Positions 55,588 through 64,000 of a stretch of DNA of 64,000 nt are shown piece after piece. The position numbers were made by a program, and so were the translations under genes. The notes beneath the pieces were generated by a model. The model searched no databases. It was not told the DNA's origin and saw only the letters and a list, made by a program, of their open reading frames with translations. The first letter of the stretch is position 1. Each line of letters opens with the position of its first letter. Origin of the DNA: Phallus indusiatus (lineage: Eukaryota; Basidiomycota; Agaricomycetes; Phallales; Phallaceae); contig JAQFWX010000084.1 in assembly GCA_027605045.1 (NCBI GenBank), forward strand, positions 1 through 64,000, read 5' to 3'.

Positions 55588-55815
55588 ATGATGAATCTAA
55601 TAACAAAAACAATGAAGTCTCGACAGATGAATCAACAAGTTCCTTGAAGGAGGTGGATGTGGTCAGCGATGATGATGAAGAATTTGGTAAGCCAAATGAA
55701 ATTACTATTATAAGAATGAATTACTCACACAGTACAGGGAAAATATCCCGAAAATGGAAGTCCATTATATATTCATTTTACGAGCCAGTTCCGTCTATCA
55801 AATATGTCAATAGTG
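55588..55815 (+). pseudogene. hAT transposase N-terminal fragment
   Basis: Acidic stretch (VDVVSDDDEEFGK) then KISRKWKSIIYSFYEPVPSI, the W.S.IYxFF.P.P.I.Y pattern that precedes the BED finger in basidiomycete hAT transposases. Upstream sequence across A4 continues the frame (KKKRTDVPLISL before DDESNN). The frame is cut at about 55815, where a GGTTTGGTTC-rich element begins. Confidence 0.55.
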
Positions 55816-56180
55816 ATGCCGAAGTTCGGTTTGGTTTGGTTCACCCCCCCTTTTTGGCGAACCTGAACTTGGACCAAATGTTCAGTTTGGTTCGGATTAC
55901 ATAAGCTGAACCCCATTTTGGGTTCGGTTTGGGGTCTGAACCAGTTCAGAACCTGATTTTTCCCATTCTGAAAATTTGAAGTTATTTTCCTTGGTTCGAA
56001 TTCAGTTTGGGTTTGGTTCAGGTCCAGAACCTGAACCAAACCTGTGAAACTCAATATTATCCCTATAATTTAGATGTATTCCCTGTGTTAGACTTATAGA
56101 TAAACTATTTTAGTATAGCCTAGGTCCAGTTTGGTTCAGTTCAGTTTGAATTTTTGAAATTTCGAAGATTTAGATGATTT
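55816..56180. repeat. GGTTTGGTTC-rich subterminal repeat region
   Basis: Many direct and inverted copies of TTTGGTTC/GAACC, typical of the regulatory end of a hAT element. It abuts the truncated transposase fragment. The far end of the element was not found. Confidence 0.45.
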
Positions 56181-58350
56181 GTAATATGGGCGCTTATTTA
56201 AGTGCTCAACTTATCTCATAGATACTAGGTTTGACTGCGCAGCAAGCCGCGCCCGTGTGACAGGCTGAATCAGAACCCGTGAATTTAAGAATTATTTATT
56301 TGAATGTGAATGTAATCTTTCTGAATTTGCCATTGAGAGAATACCAAGCTGAGTTTGACTCAGTACTTTTAAAAATTTCCCATTTCTTGCAACTTGAACT
56401 TAGTTGTACTTATTTACAGAAATAAGCTATTAAACTAAATAAAATCTGTTATATTTAAAGATCTGATTTTTACCTTGTGAACATTACTACCGAAAATATT
56501 CTCTAATTTCCCTTTTATATGAATTAACTATTGAGTCATTTTGTGATGAATTCAAGTTGTATGCGTAGATAATTTGAATAGAATAAATTATCTCTAGAAC
56601 CAAATAAGTTTGATAATAATGACAAAGTCGAAATGACCCGTTAAATGTTGAATTTGTGTGTTTGAAGGCTTGTCACTCAAGTCCGAATGGTTAAGAACAG
56701 TGAATAATTTGAGGAATGGTGTCGTCATTCGTTTGAGAATGACATCAAGTGAATGTTGATTAGATTAAATTTATTGGTGAGCTGAGACGAAGATTTCAAG
56801 CAGTAAGTAGTTTATTGTTAAGAGAGGTGGTCTATTTACATTTACACCGGTGAATTATATACACCAGAAGATCTAATTACTATAGGAAAAATAGATGAGA
56901 TTCAAGGGAGAAATAGATGATGTCAAACATGATAAAGAAAGAAATATGGACTGGGGAGCACGAGAAATGAAAGGAGAAAAAGAAATAACAATAGAAATAG
57001 ACAAATATGCGAAGTAGTGCCAATTTACTGATTCACCTCACATTTTAAAACTCTATTTTTCTGCTCATTTTGAGATATCAACATTCCAAAGAAATTGCAT
57101 TTGATTCTCCTTGGAATTTGAATGATTGGTCAATGAGGTGCAGAGTTAACTTTTAAGACAATTTATGTTAGAAGTGGTATTTCTCCGAACAAACTAAAAC
57201 AGACAGAAAACAGATAATGAAACAGATTGACCACTTCTCACATAAATGTCTTAGCTCTGAATGGTGCCTCACTACTTGTCTGGTATAGAATTGTTATTTT
57301 ATGATATTCCATTTTATTTGGAGATAAATTATTTTAACAAATTCTCCTCTAAAATTCGTGTCTGACTGATAGTAGATGAGGTCATTGAGGTGTGAAATGA
57401 GCAGTGCAAAGGATGTCATTTTGTGCTGAAAATAAAATACATCCAGAGTTGTTTCACTTTTTATTTCACTGACATCAAGAAAGACAACTTGAATCAAACA
57501 ATCTGATATTAACTTTTCATTTTACCTATCATCCTGCTAATCTTGAAATACACACATGATGAATCATTATGAATTTGACATCTTTCTGTTGATTATTTAG
57601 CATGGGTGCAAATTTGGGTTTAAATTTATACAATAACACATGTTTATTTTATTTCATAATGTACAGCCTGTATCTATATGATTTTATAGCTGTCAGGAAT
57701 TGAGTGAGTAGCCTTGGCAAGCAGTGGGAACAGCATATAGGCTCCTCATTCCTGTACTTTGGACTTCTATGCTCAAGTAATGCATTTCCATACAGTCCCA
57801 GACTTTATCAGATTTATTCAAGAATACCATTCTTGATAGTCTCTTCAGATTATCTTCAGAAATTGTTTTGAACAGTATTTACAGTTACAATGACCTCCTA
57901 TAATTTTCTGTTCCTGTCAAAAGATAGCACATGTTAATTATTCTTAGTTCTCACAAAATCATTTTTTTTGAACTTATAAATGGATGTTTATGCCTTCATG
58001 ATGAATTTTTAGAGATATCTATATTCTGATTACAACTATTTCTGATCAGTTCAAAATTCGAATTGTTGATCATATTTATTTTATTTTATTTTATTCTCAG
58101 ATATATTCCTGTGGCTCAGAGGTTTATTCAGTGAACTTAGTGGGTCTTACAGACTCTCAGTTTTATCTCTAACTAATTACTGGAGGGCCGGAAAGGCCTG
58201 GAGTTCTGTAGAGGCATTTAACTGGCACTTTTTCTGACTGATTCAGAGTCAGACTGACCAGTGGCTCAGCTGCTCCTCGTGATTGGGACACAGCTCGGCT
58301 TCGCCTCATGCCCCCTGCTTACGTTAATATTTATGTAATTAATTTGTCAG
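56181..58350. repeat. AT-rich, CpG-poor decayed repeat
   Basis: About 2.2 kb of AT-rich sequence with few CG dinucleotides and no frame with a domain. A GC-richer island at 58185-58320 (GCCGGAAAGGCCTGG, CTCGGCTTCGCCTC) may be a transposon terminus. I cannot assign a family. Confidence 0.4.
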
Positions 58351-58644
58351 CTAATTCAGATTTGTCATAGTCTTCTTTTCATTTGTTGATATGTTTTACT
58401 TTGTATACTGTTTGATTAAATAAAAAAAGTTATTGATAGTGTTATATAAGTAAAAATTCTTATATAATTTAACTAAGATAAAAATAGCAGCATACTGACA
58501 ATTTTTCAAGTCAGAATCCCTTCATCTGAGTATTAGTTATAGTATGATATTACAAGTTAGTGAATTGTCATATGCCTACTAATACCTCGAACCATAATTT
58601 TCTTAGGGTCTTTTTTTTGGTCAAACCCTACAATGTCTCCAGTG
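58351..58644. mobile_element. CACTA-like element, 3' end fragment
   Basis: Ends AAACCCTACAATGTCTCCAGTG and matches the right part of the elements at 59363-61170 (GTTATATAAGTAAAAAT, ACTGACAATTTTTCAAGTCA). The left part is missing or unrecognisable. Confidence 0.6.
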
Positions 58645-58799
58645 TTACTGACTTTCTGTTCACATTCTCACTTGCACACCTGCATACGATATCTCATAGT
58701 TGTTTCATTTGTTGTTTGTGTTTTATTTTATTGATGCATACATCTTCTCTCCTATCCACCTACATTCTCTCACTCTCACTCTCACATCAAATTCAGCAC

Positions 58800-59087
58800 T
58801 GTTACAGTACGCTAGCTTCATCTGGCTTTTTGATCTCGTTTTGTATTGTGATTTCCTTTGTTTTCCACACTTGCCTCTCCTGTACCCTCTTCTCTCATTT
58901 TTTCAATCTTTTTGAACTCTTTGATTTCTTTGATTGCTGTTTGTATCCCCGCAGATCCCATGGAGATCAGTCGGGCACTTTGGATCCTGTACTTGTAACT
59001 TATGTGTGTTTTCCCTAGAGGGAGATACCTAAGCTTGTTCTCTTAGGTTTTTCCTCTTCTAGGTGTGTGCCCTGAGTTGCCCTAATA
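58800..59087 (+). mobile_element. Solo LTR-like element, family B (B5), single-arm form
   Basis: 288 bp, TGTTACAGTACGCTAGC to GTTGCCCTAATA. The hairpin (CCTAGAGGGAGATACC...CTTCTAG) is followed directly by GTGTGTGCCCTGAG: the 52-nt GTGAGT...TCTAG segment present in the other near-full copies is absent to the base. CpG sites of younger copies read TpG or CpA here. Confidence 0.8.
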
Positions 59088-59088
59088 A

Positions 59089-59205
59089 GCACCAGGACCT
59101 GCTCTACGGTCGACTGGACAACCTCTAAAATAAAATATCTTCATAGTTGTCCGATCATTTATAGCCAATACATAAAGCTATATACTTCGAATCATTACAG
59201 TGCAG
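59089..59205 (+). repeat. Inverted-repeat partner, left of Copia
   Basis: About 117 bp (GCACCAGGACCTGCT... to ...ATTACAGTGC) that matches the reverse complement of 62284-62402 at roughly three quarters of positions. It may be an LTR end; the opposite orientation of its partner argues against a simple LTR pair. Confidence 0.6.
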
Positions 59206-59362
59206 AAGGCCAGGGTCCCAAGAGGAAGGGAGGACAACAGGCTGCAGCTGCACAAGAGCAGGAGAGTGGTTCTGAAGCTGCTGTTGTCACCAGGGAGGAC
59301 AAATGTCTCTCTGAATGGTACTGTGCAGCAACAGATGAACAAGTGGCAGTCACCACAGAACA

Positions 59363-61170
59363 CACTGGAGACATTGTAGGGTTTAAAAATTATAGTTCGA
59401 GGCATAGACTATTGATGATTTACCAAATTGCACAATCATGTTATAACTAATACTCAGATTAACAGATTCTGGCTTGCAAAATTGTCAGTATACTGCTATA
59501 ATTATCTTGGCTGGATTATGTAATAATTCTTTGTCATATAAGCTCATGATCAATGTTACCCATCCAGTAAAATAATAAACAGAATGAAACTTACATTATC
59601 ATCATCTATATTGAAGAATGTTCTGAAAATGTTTTTTATATTTATTATGAACATATATTTCTATTATAATTTAGATAGATGGGAAAAGCTTAATTTTAAG
59701 CATGAGAATACACTTTGTAATATTAGAGTTTTCCTGGGAAAACCTTAATAATACATGGATTTCTGGAAAATCTTGAGAAAACTCTAATGTCACAAATTGT
59801 GACCTTAAGTTTTGATTACACAGAAACTCAATATTTCCCACTCCCTCAAAATTATGATAAAATACTGTATTGACAAGTAATCATTTCAACTTAAATATAT
59901 AATTTTTTGTTAGAATATGATCTGTACATCTCTCTAAGTAGATTAGATTATACCAGCGCTATGGGCGCCTAATAGGCGCCCAGACGCGGTATAGGTAAGC
60001 CTGGAGTGATGGGAATACTCTTTATACAGAGTATTCACCATCTGTCTCCAGTGTTGTTAAGGTTAATATAACATCGTCTCTATACCAATTCTAATATTTT
60101 TCACTATAGTTAATGATGATATATGTTTTAATTTGTATACACTGGAGACATTGTAGGGTTTGACCAAAAAAAGGATCCTAAAAAAATCATGATTTGAGGC
60201 ATAGGCTATTAATAATTTACTGAATTGTACAATCATATTATAACTAATACTTTCTGGCTTGCAAAATTGTCAGCATACTGCTATAATTATCTTGGTTAAA
60301 TTATATGGTAAATTTTACTTATATAACACTATCAATAATGTTTTCTATTCAGCCAAATAGTATACAAACTAAAACATATATCATTATTAACTATAGTGAA
60401 AAATTATATATTTAAGTTGATATGATTACTTATCAATACAGTATTTTGTCATAATTTTGAGGGAGTGGGAAATATTGAGTTTCTGTGTAATTAAAACTTA
60501 AGGTCACAGTTTGTGACATTAGAGTTTTCTCAAGATTTTCCAGAAATCCATGTATTATTAAGGTTTTCCCAGGAGAACTCTAATATTATAAAGAGTATTC
60601 TCATGCTTAAAATTAAGGTTTTTCCATGCATTTGAATTATGATAGAAATATATTTTGACAATAAATATAAAAATCATTTTCAGAACATTCTTCGATGATG
60701 ATAATGTAAGTTTCATTCTATTCATTATTTTACTGAATGGATAACATTAAGCATAGGCTTATATGATGAAGAATTATTATATAATTTGGCCAAGATAATT
60801 ATAGCAGTATACTGACAATTTTCCAAGTCAGAATCCCTTGCCCTGAGTATTAGTTATAATATGATTTTGCAATTTGGTAAATTGTCTGTAGTCTATGCCT
60901 CGAACCATAATTATTTTAGGATCCTTTTTTTGGCTAAACCCTACAATGTCTCCAGTGATACTGTTTGGCTGAATAGAAAACATTATACATAGTGTTATAT
61001 AAGTAAAAATTTTTACATAATTTAACCAAGATAATTATAGCAGTATACTGACAATTTTGCAAGTCAGAATTCCTTAATCTGATTATTAGTTATGATATGA
61101 TTGTACAATTCAGTAAATCATAATTTTCTTAGAATCCTTTTTTTGGTAAAATCCTACAATGTCTCCAGTG
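59363..61170. mobile_element. CACTA-like foldback element (outer), ACA duplication
   Basis: Termini CACTGGAGACATTGTAGG and CCTACAATGTCTCCAGTG, flanked by ACA (59360-59362 and 61171-61173). CACTR ends with a 3-bp duplication fit the CACTA/EnSpm group. Both halves are long inverted repeats of each other (for example 59620-59580 against 60670-60735). No transposase: non-autonomous. It contains a second copy at 60140-60957. Confidence 0.75.
60140..60957. mobile_element. CACTA-like element (inner), ATA duplication
   Basis: 818 bp with the same termini, flanked by ATA (60137-60139, 60958-60960). The uninterrupted version of its target (TTTGTATACTATTTGGCTG) is readable in reverse inside the inner copy at about 60350-60370, confirming the 3-bp duplication. 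Confidence 0.75.
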
Positions 61171-62162
61171 ACAAGGCCCGATGTTCCACCTAGATTCAGC
61201 AGCAATGAGCCATTGCAGTCCATATATAAGTTCGACTTCATCAGCATGACACAGATCGAACCAAAGAACATTCGAGGAGTCGGTGGTCACACTATCAAAG
61301 CTACAGCATGTGGAACAGTTGAGTTAACCTGCAATTCTGACAAGAAACTCATGCTGAAAAATGTCCTTCACCAGAAGCTGAACTCAGGTTAATCTCCATT
61401 GGAAAACTGTGTGACAAGAGACACACAGTATCATTCGATGCTGAGGGTTGCAGAGTGGGAGAACAAAAGGGGTGCACAATAGCCCATCGGAAGAGACAGG
61501 GTGGAAGGCTGTACACACTGTCAACCTGGTACACCCCGCATCATGAAGAAGCCCATTCATTTGAAATATGGCACAAATATTTAGGCCATGTCGGATATGA
61601 TGCCATCAAGAAGATGGTGAGGGATGAAATGGCATTTGGTATGAATATTGATACCTCTTCACGTATACCTGAGTGCCAATACTGTATCCTGGGAAAACAG
61701 ACAAAAGAACCACATCCTAAGATCCAGAAAGGCAAATGTGCCAAACAGAAGCTTGAGAAAGTGCATTTAGATATAGCAGGCCTGGCTTCGGTAACTAGTT
61801 CAGGGGGTGCTAGATACATACTCAATATTATTGATGACTATGCAAGAATGACCTGGACATACCTACTGAAAGGGAAAGATGATGCTGAGAATGCCTTCCA
61901 TGAATAGAAACCACTTGTGGAACAAGAGTTGGGCTACAAAGTGAAATGCATTCAGATGGACAATGGTGGCAAATTCTGCATTGAAAGCCTTTGAGTCTAA
62001 ACTAAGACATGATGGCATCCGGCATGAGGTCACAGCTCCATACAGGTTGCACCAAAATGGACTAGTGGAATGCACCCATCAAACTATAATGAGTCGGGCA
62101 AGAACCATGCAGATAAGTGCTGGGCTGCTGAAACAATTATGGGGTGAATGTGCCCTAATGGC

Positions 62163-62287
62163 TGTCAGGGTATGCTACCACTGTCTCTTATTTCTTATTT
62201 CATTTCTATTTCATTTATCATTCCCATACTTCACCTTCACCTTCCGTTTATTTATTCTGTCCCTATTTCCATTTCTCCACTCGCACT
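62163..62287 (+). mobile_element. Family A fragment (A5)
   Basis: Only the first about 125 bp of family A (TGTCAGGGTATGCTACCACTG...). It cuts the Copia integrase frame at its left and abuts the inverted-repeat partner at 62284. The hairpin part is absent. Confidence 0.65.
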
Positions 62288-62402
62288 GTAAGGATCCGAA
62301 GTATATAGCTTAAGGTATAGGCTATAAATGATTGGACTACAACAGGATATTTGATTTGAGGTCGGTTAGTCTACCATGGAGCAGGTCCTGGTGCTGATTT
62401 CA
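62284..62402 (-). repeat. Inverted-repeat partner, right of Copia
   Basis: Reverse complement of 59089-59205 at roughly three quarters of positions; on the plus strand it starts GCACTGTAAGGATCCGAAGT. Followed by 62403-62667, which I cannot assign. Confidence 0.6.
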
Positions 62403-62667
62403 GTGGAGAGTGTGTGAATGTGTGTGTGGGGAATAGAATAGGAGGACGATGTATGCACTGATATAAAACCAACACAAACAAAACACTAACAACAACTGCA
62501 ATGACTAAGGGAGATCATATGCAATGTGCAAGTGATAAAAATGAACAGATGTCGACAATGAACTTGAGATGCAACTAAAATAGAGGACCTGCAATCAATG
62601 ATGACTGTTATCCTTATGCAAGCTAGTGATGCGATAAACTGAAAATCGCTAGTTTAGACTTCGAGAC

Positions 62668-63006
62668 TGTCAGGGTATGCTACCACCATCCTCATTTTTC
62701 CTTATTTATTATTGTCAGTATTGTTTTATTCCCATTCCATTTATTGTTTCTGTTATGGTACACTAGCACTTCACCCAGTTATTCAATTTCTTTGATCTCT
62801 TTCAGTTTCTGTTTGTATTACGATTTCCTTCATTTCCCGTACTTTGCTGTTTTCACTAGTTCCATCATTTTCTCGATTTCTCGATTTTCTTGTTTCCCTT
62901 CAATTTCTGTTTTTGAAATACAGAAATAATGAATGGAATAGAAATGAAATAATACCAATGATAATAAATAAGGAAAAATGAGAGGCTATGGTAGCATACC
63001 CTGACA
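62668..63006. mobile_element. Foldback of two family A ends around a B fragment
   Basis: Starts TGTCAGGGTATGCTACCACC (62668) and ends GGTAGCATACCCTGACA (63006): two opposed A 5' ends of roughly 85-95 bp. Between them is the first about 150 bp of a B element (TGTTATGGTACACTAGC at 62752). No matching flanking duplication was found. Confidence 0.6.
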
Positions 63007-63600
63007 AAAACCCTTTATCAGACCCCCCTGTGGTCTGATAAAAAACTGTTACAGAAGTTGTCTTTGGGTACCATGCTTGTATAAGTAAATATGAACGCTT
63101 CAAACTTTGTTTACATACAAAGGAAATGCAAGACACTGCCTGGAAATATGCCCACAAGAAGTAGCTTATACTTGATGGAACATTTGGGGTTTGCAATTGT
63201 CGAGTCTTACTATTCATTGCAGTGGCTGTCAACAATGATCAGAAAGGGTTGCCCATCGCTTTTTTTCTGTTCTTGGCACCAACAGAAAATCAAACAACAC
63301 ATGCAGGATACTAGGACGTTGGGGAACATCAGTTGGAAAATGTGCTAATGAAGACTTTTGTCCTAAAGTCACAATCACCAATACCGATACAAAGGAGCAT
63401 GGGGCACCATTGGCAGTTTGGCCAGTAATTTGTTTTGCTCTTGTCCAAGTTTCATCTTCGCAAATGCTGGACAAACAAGTGCAAGTCCCTCCTCAAGATT
63501 GGCAAGAAGTATAACAATTCAAGGTTGTTTGCAAGCCTTGGAGGAAAGATGAATTCTTTACTAAGTGAACACTGAAATGTCAACATTGTTATTAAAAAAA
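63007..63600 (+). pseudogene. Mutator-like (MULE) transposase fragment
   Basis: The plus-strand frame reads KEMQDTAWKYAHKK, stop, LILDGTFGVCNCRVLLF, then GLPIAFFLFLAPTENQTTHA and, further on, SKFHLRKCWTNKCKSLLK. LDGTFGVC and the KFHLRxxW segment are familiar from basidiomycete MULE transposases. A TAG before LILDGTF and later breaks make it non-functional. The left flank holds a hairpin (TTTATCAGACC...GGTCTGATAAA, 63011-63044). Confidence 0.68.
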
Positions 63601-64000
63601 TCCAGTTTACTAAAGTCCACAACTCATGCTGAAGCAACCCAAAAGTTCCAACAAGGCACCAGTTACAACACAGCCACCAAGCAAGGACTTGCTTTGTTTG
63701 TGTCATGTATCTAGGGCAATTTTACCCAGCTCAGCAAAAACAAGTCAAAAGGCACAGCCACTGAATCCAAAAACAGCATATAAACAACAAAAGCCCACAT
63801 TATGTCAGGTTTGACATTTTATTTTTACTATTCTTTTTTGAGTTCTTACTTGTATTTGTATTTGTATTTGTTTATTTTCTAGGAGCAGTCATATGACTCA
63901 GTTCCAAGTACTTTTATTTTTCTGTCTCACCATAATGTTTCACTATAATTTTTACTGCTCCACCTTTACTAATTACTTTCCTTTATAAGTAATTTTTACT
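63601..64000. other. Unassigned repeat-region sequence
   Basis: AT-rich, CpG-poor, no frame with a domain. A short tandem repeat TTGTATTTGTATTTGTATTTG lies near 63849-63871. Probably continuing MULE or other repeat remnants. Confidence 0.35.

Larger units (their letters stand above)
59206..62162 (+). pseudogene. Ty1/Copia polyprotein remnant, interrupted
   Basis: Retroelement polyprotein in pieces. Left 59206-59362 (ending YCAATDEQVAVTTE); right 61171-62162 after the CACTA-like insertion. The right part shows protease-region sequence (GGHTIKATACGTVELT), the GAG-pre-integrase HxxLGH (HKYLGHVGYDAIKK, CQYCILGKQTKEP) and the integrase core (LEKVHLDIAG, ARYILNIIDDYARMTWTYLL, then DNGGKF). Stops and frame breaks occur after LNSG (61391), at 61907 and in the integrase. 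The reverse transcriptase is not in the window. Inactive. Confidence 0.82.

Noticed and set aside
58560..59018. 152-codon frame rich in Ser, Phe and Leu.
   Set aside because: Spans the CACTA-like fragment end and the B5 element; a chimera of repeats, not a gene.

Overview
The window looks like nuclear DNA of a basidiomycete, most likely an Agaricomycete. The evidence is a gene-dense layout with many short spliceosomal introns (about 50-80 nt, mostly GT-AG, some GC-AG), a FunK1-type kinase fragment, duplicated BCS1-like AAA ATPases, a repeat-containing CCHC zinc-finger family, and a transposon load of hAT, PIF/Harbinger, MULE, CACTA-like, Copia and small LTR elements. The species cannot be named from the sequence alone. 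Coordinates of multi-exon genes are given as start codon to stop codon, introns included; the splice sites quoted were read by eye.

Left two thirds (1-45.3 kb): ordinary, mostly conserved eukaryotic genes. In order: FunK1 (5' part, minus), an ADIP/Msd1-like coiled-coil protein (plus), phosphoglucomutase (minus), BCS1-like ATPase a (minus), a protein with three CCHC repeats (minus), BCS1-like ATPase b (plus), a protein with nine CCHC repeats (minus), PEX7 (minus), a tandem Zn2Cys6 protein (plus), KAR5-like karyogamy protein (minus), NAD(P)H-hydrate dehydratase (plus), ALG5 (minus), tRNA-Arg(UCG) with an intron (minus), methylenetetrahydrofolate reductase (plus), a SAP/F-box-like/ankyrin-like protein (plus), ATP synthase subunit b (plus), ABCF ribosome-biogenesis ATPase ARB1 (plus), an F-box protein (minus), mitochondrial ribosomal protein uS7m (plus) and proteasome beta7 (minus). 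The 6.3-20.9 kb stretch is notable: BCS1-like and CCHC-repeat genes alternate (A, Z, A', Z'), and the two BCS1-like genes share intron positions, which points to duplication of a two-gene unit.

Right third (45.6-64 kb): no intact host gene was found. It is a nest of mobile elements. Two related families of about 345-400 bp elements (called A and B here; TGTYA...TAACA ends, usually 5-bp target duplications, best read as solo LTRs) recur in both orientations and have landed in each other, in a hAT transposon with an 8-bp duplication, and next to larger solo LTRs. Most copies carry a hairpin whose 3' arm is duplicated around a 52-53 nt segment with ideal GT...AG borders, like a host intron; one copy lacks exactly that segment. 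Further right are a CACTA-like foldback element inserted in its own kind, a decayed Copia polyprotein, and PIF and MULE transposase remnants. CpG looks increasingly scarce towards the right end, as expected for old methylated repeats.

Two host genes (FunK1 at 84-88 and the ADIP-like gene near 2160) need one extra G or C in a homopolymer to stay in frame, so base errors in the assembly are a real possibility.
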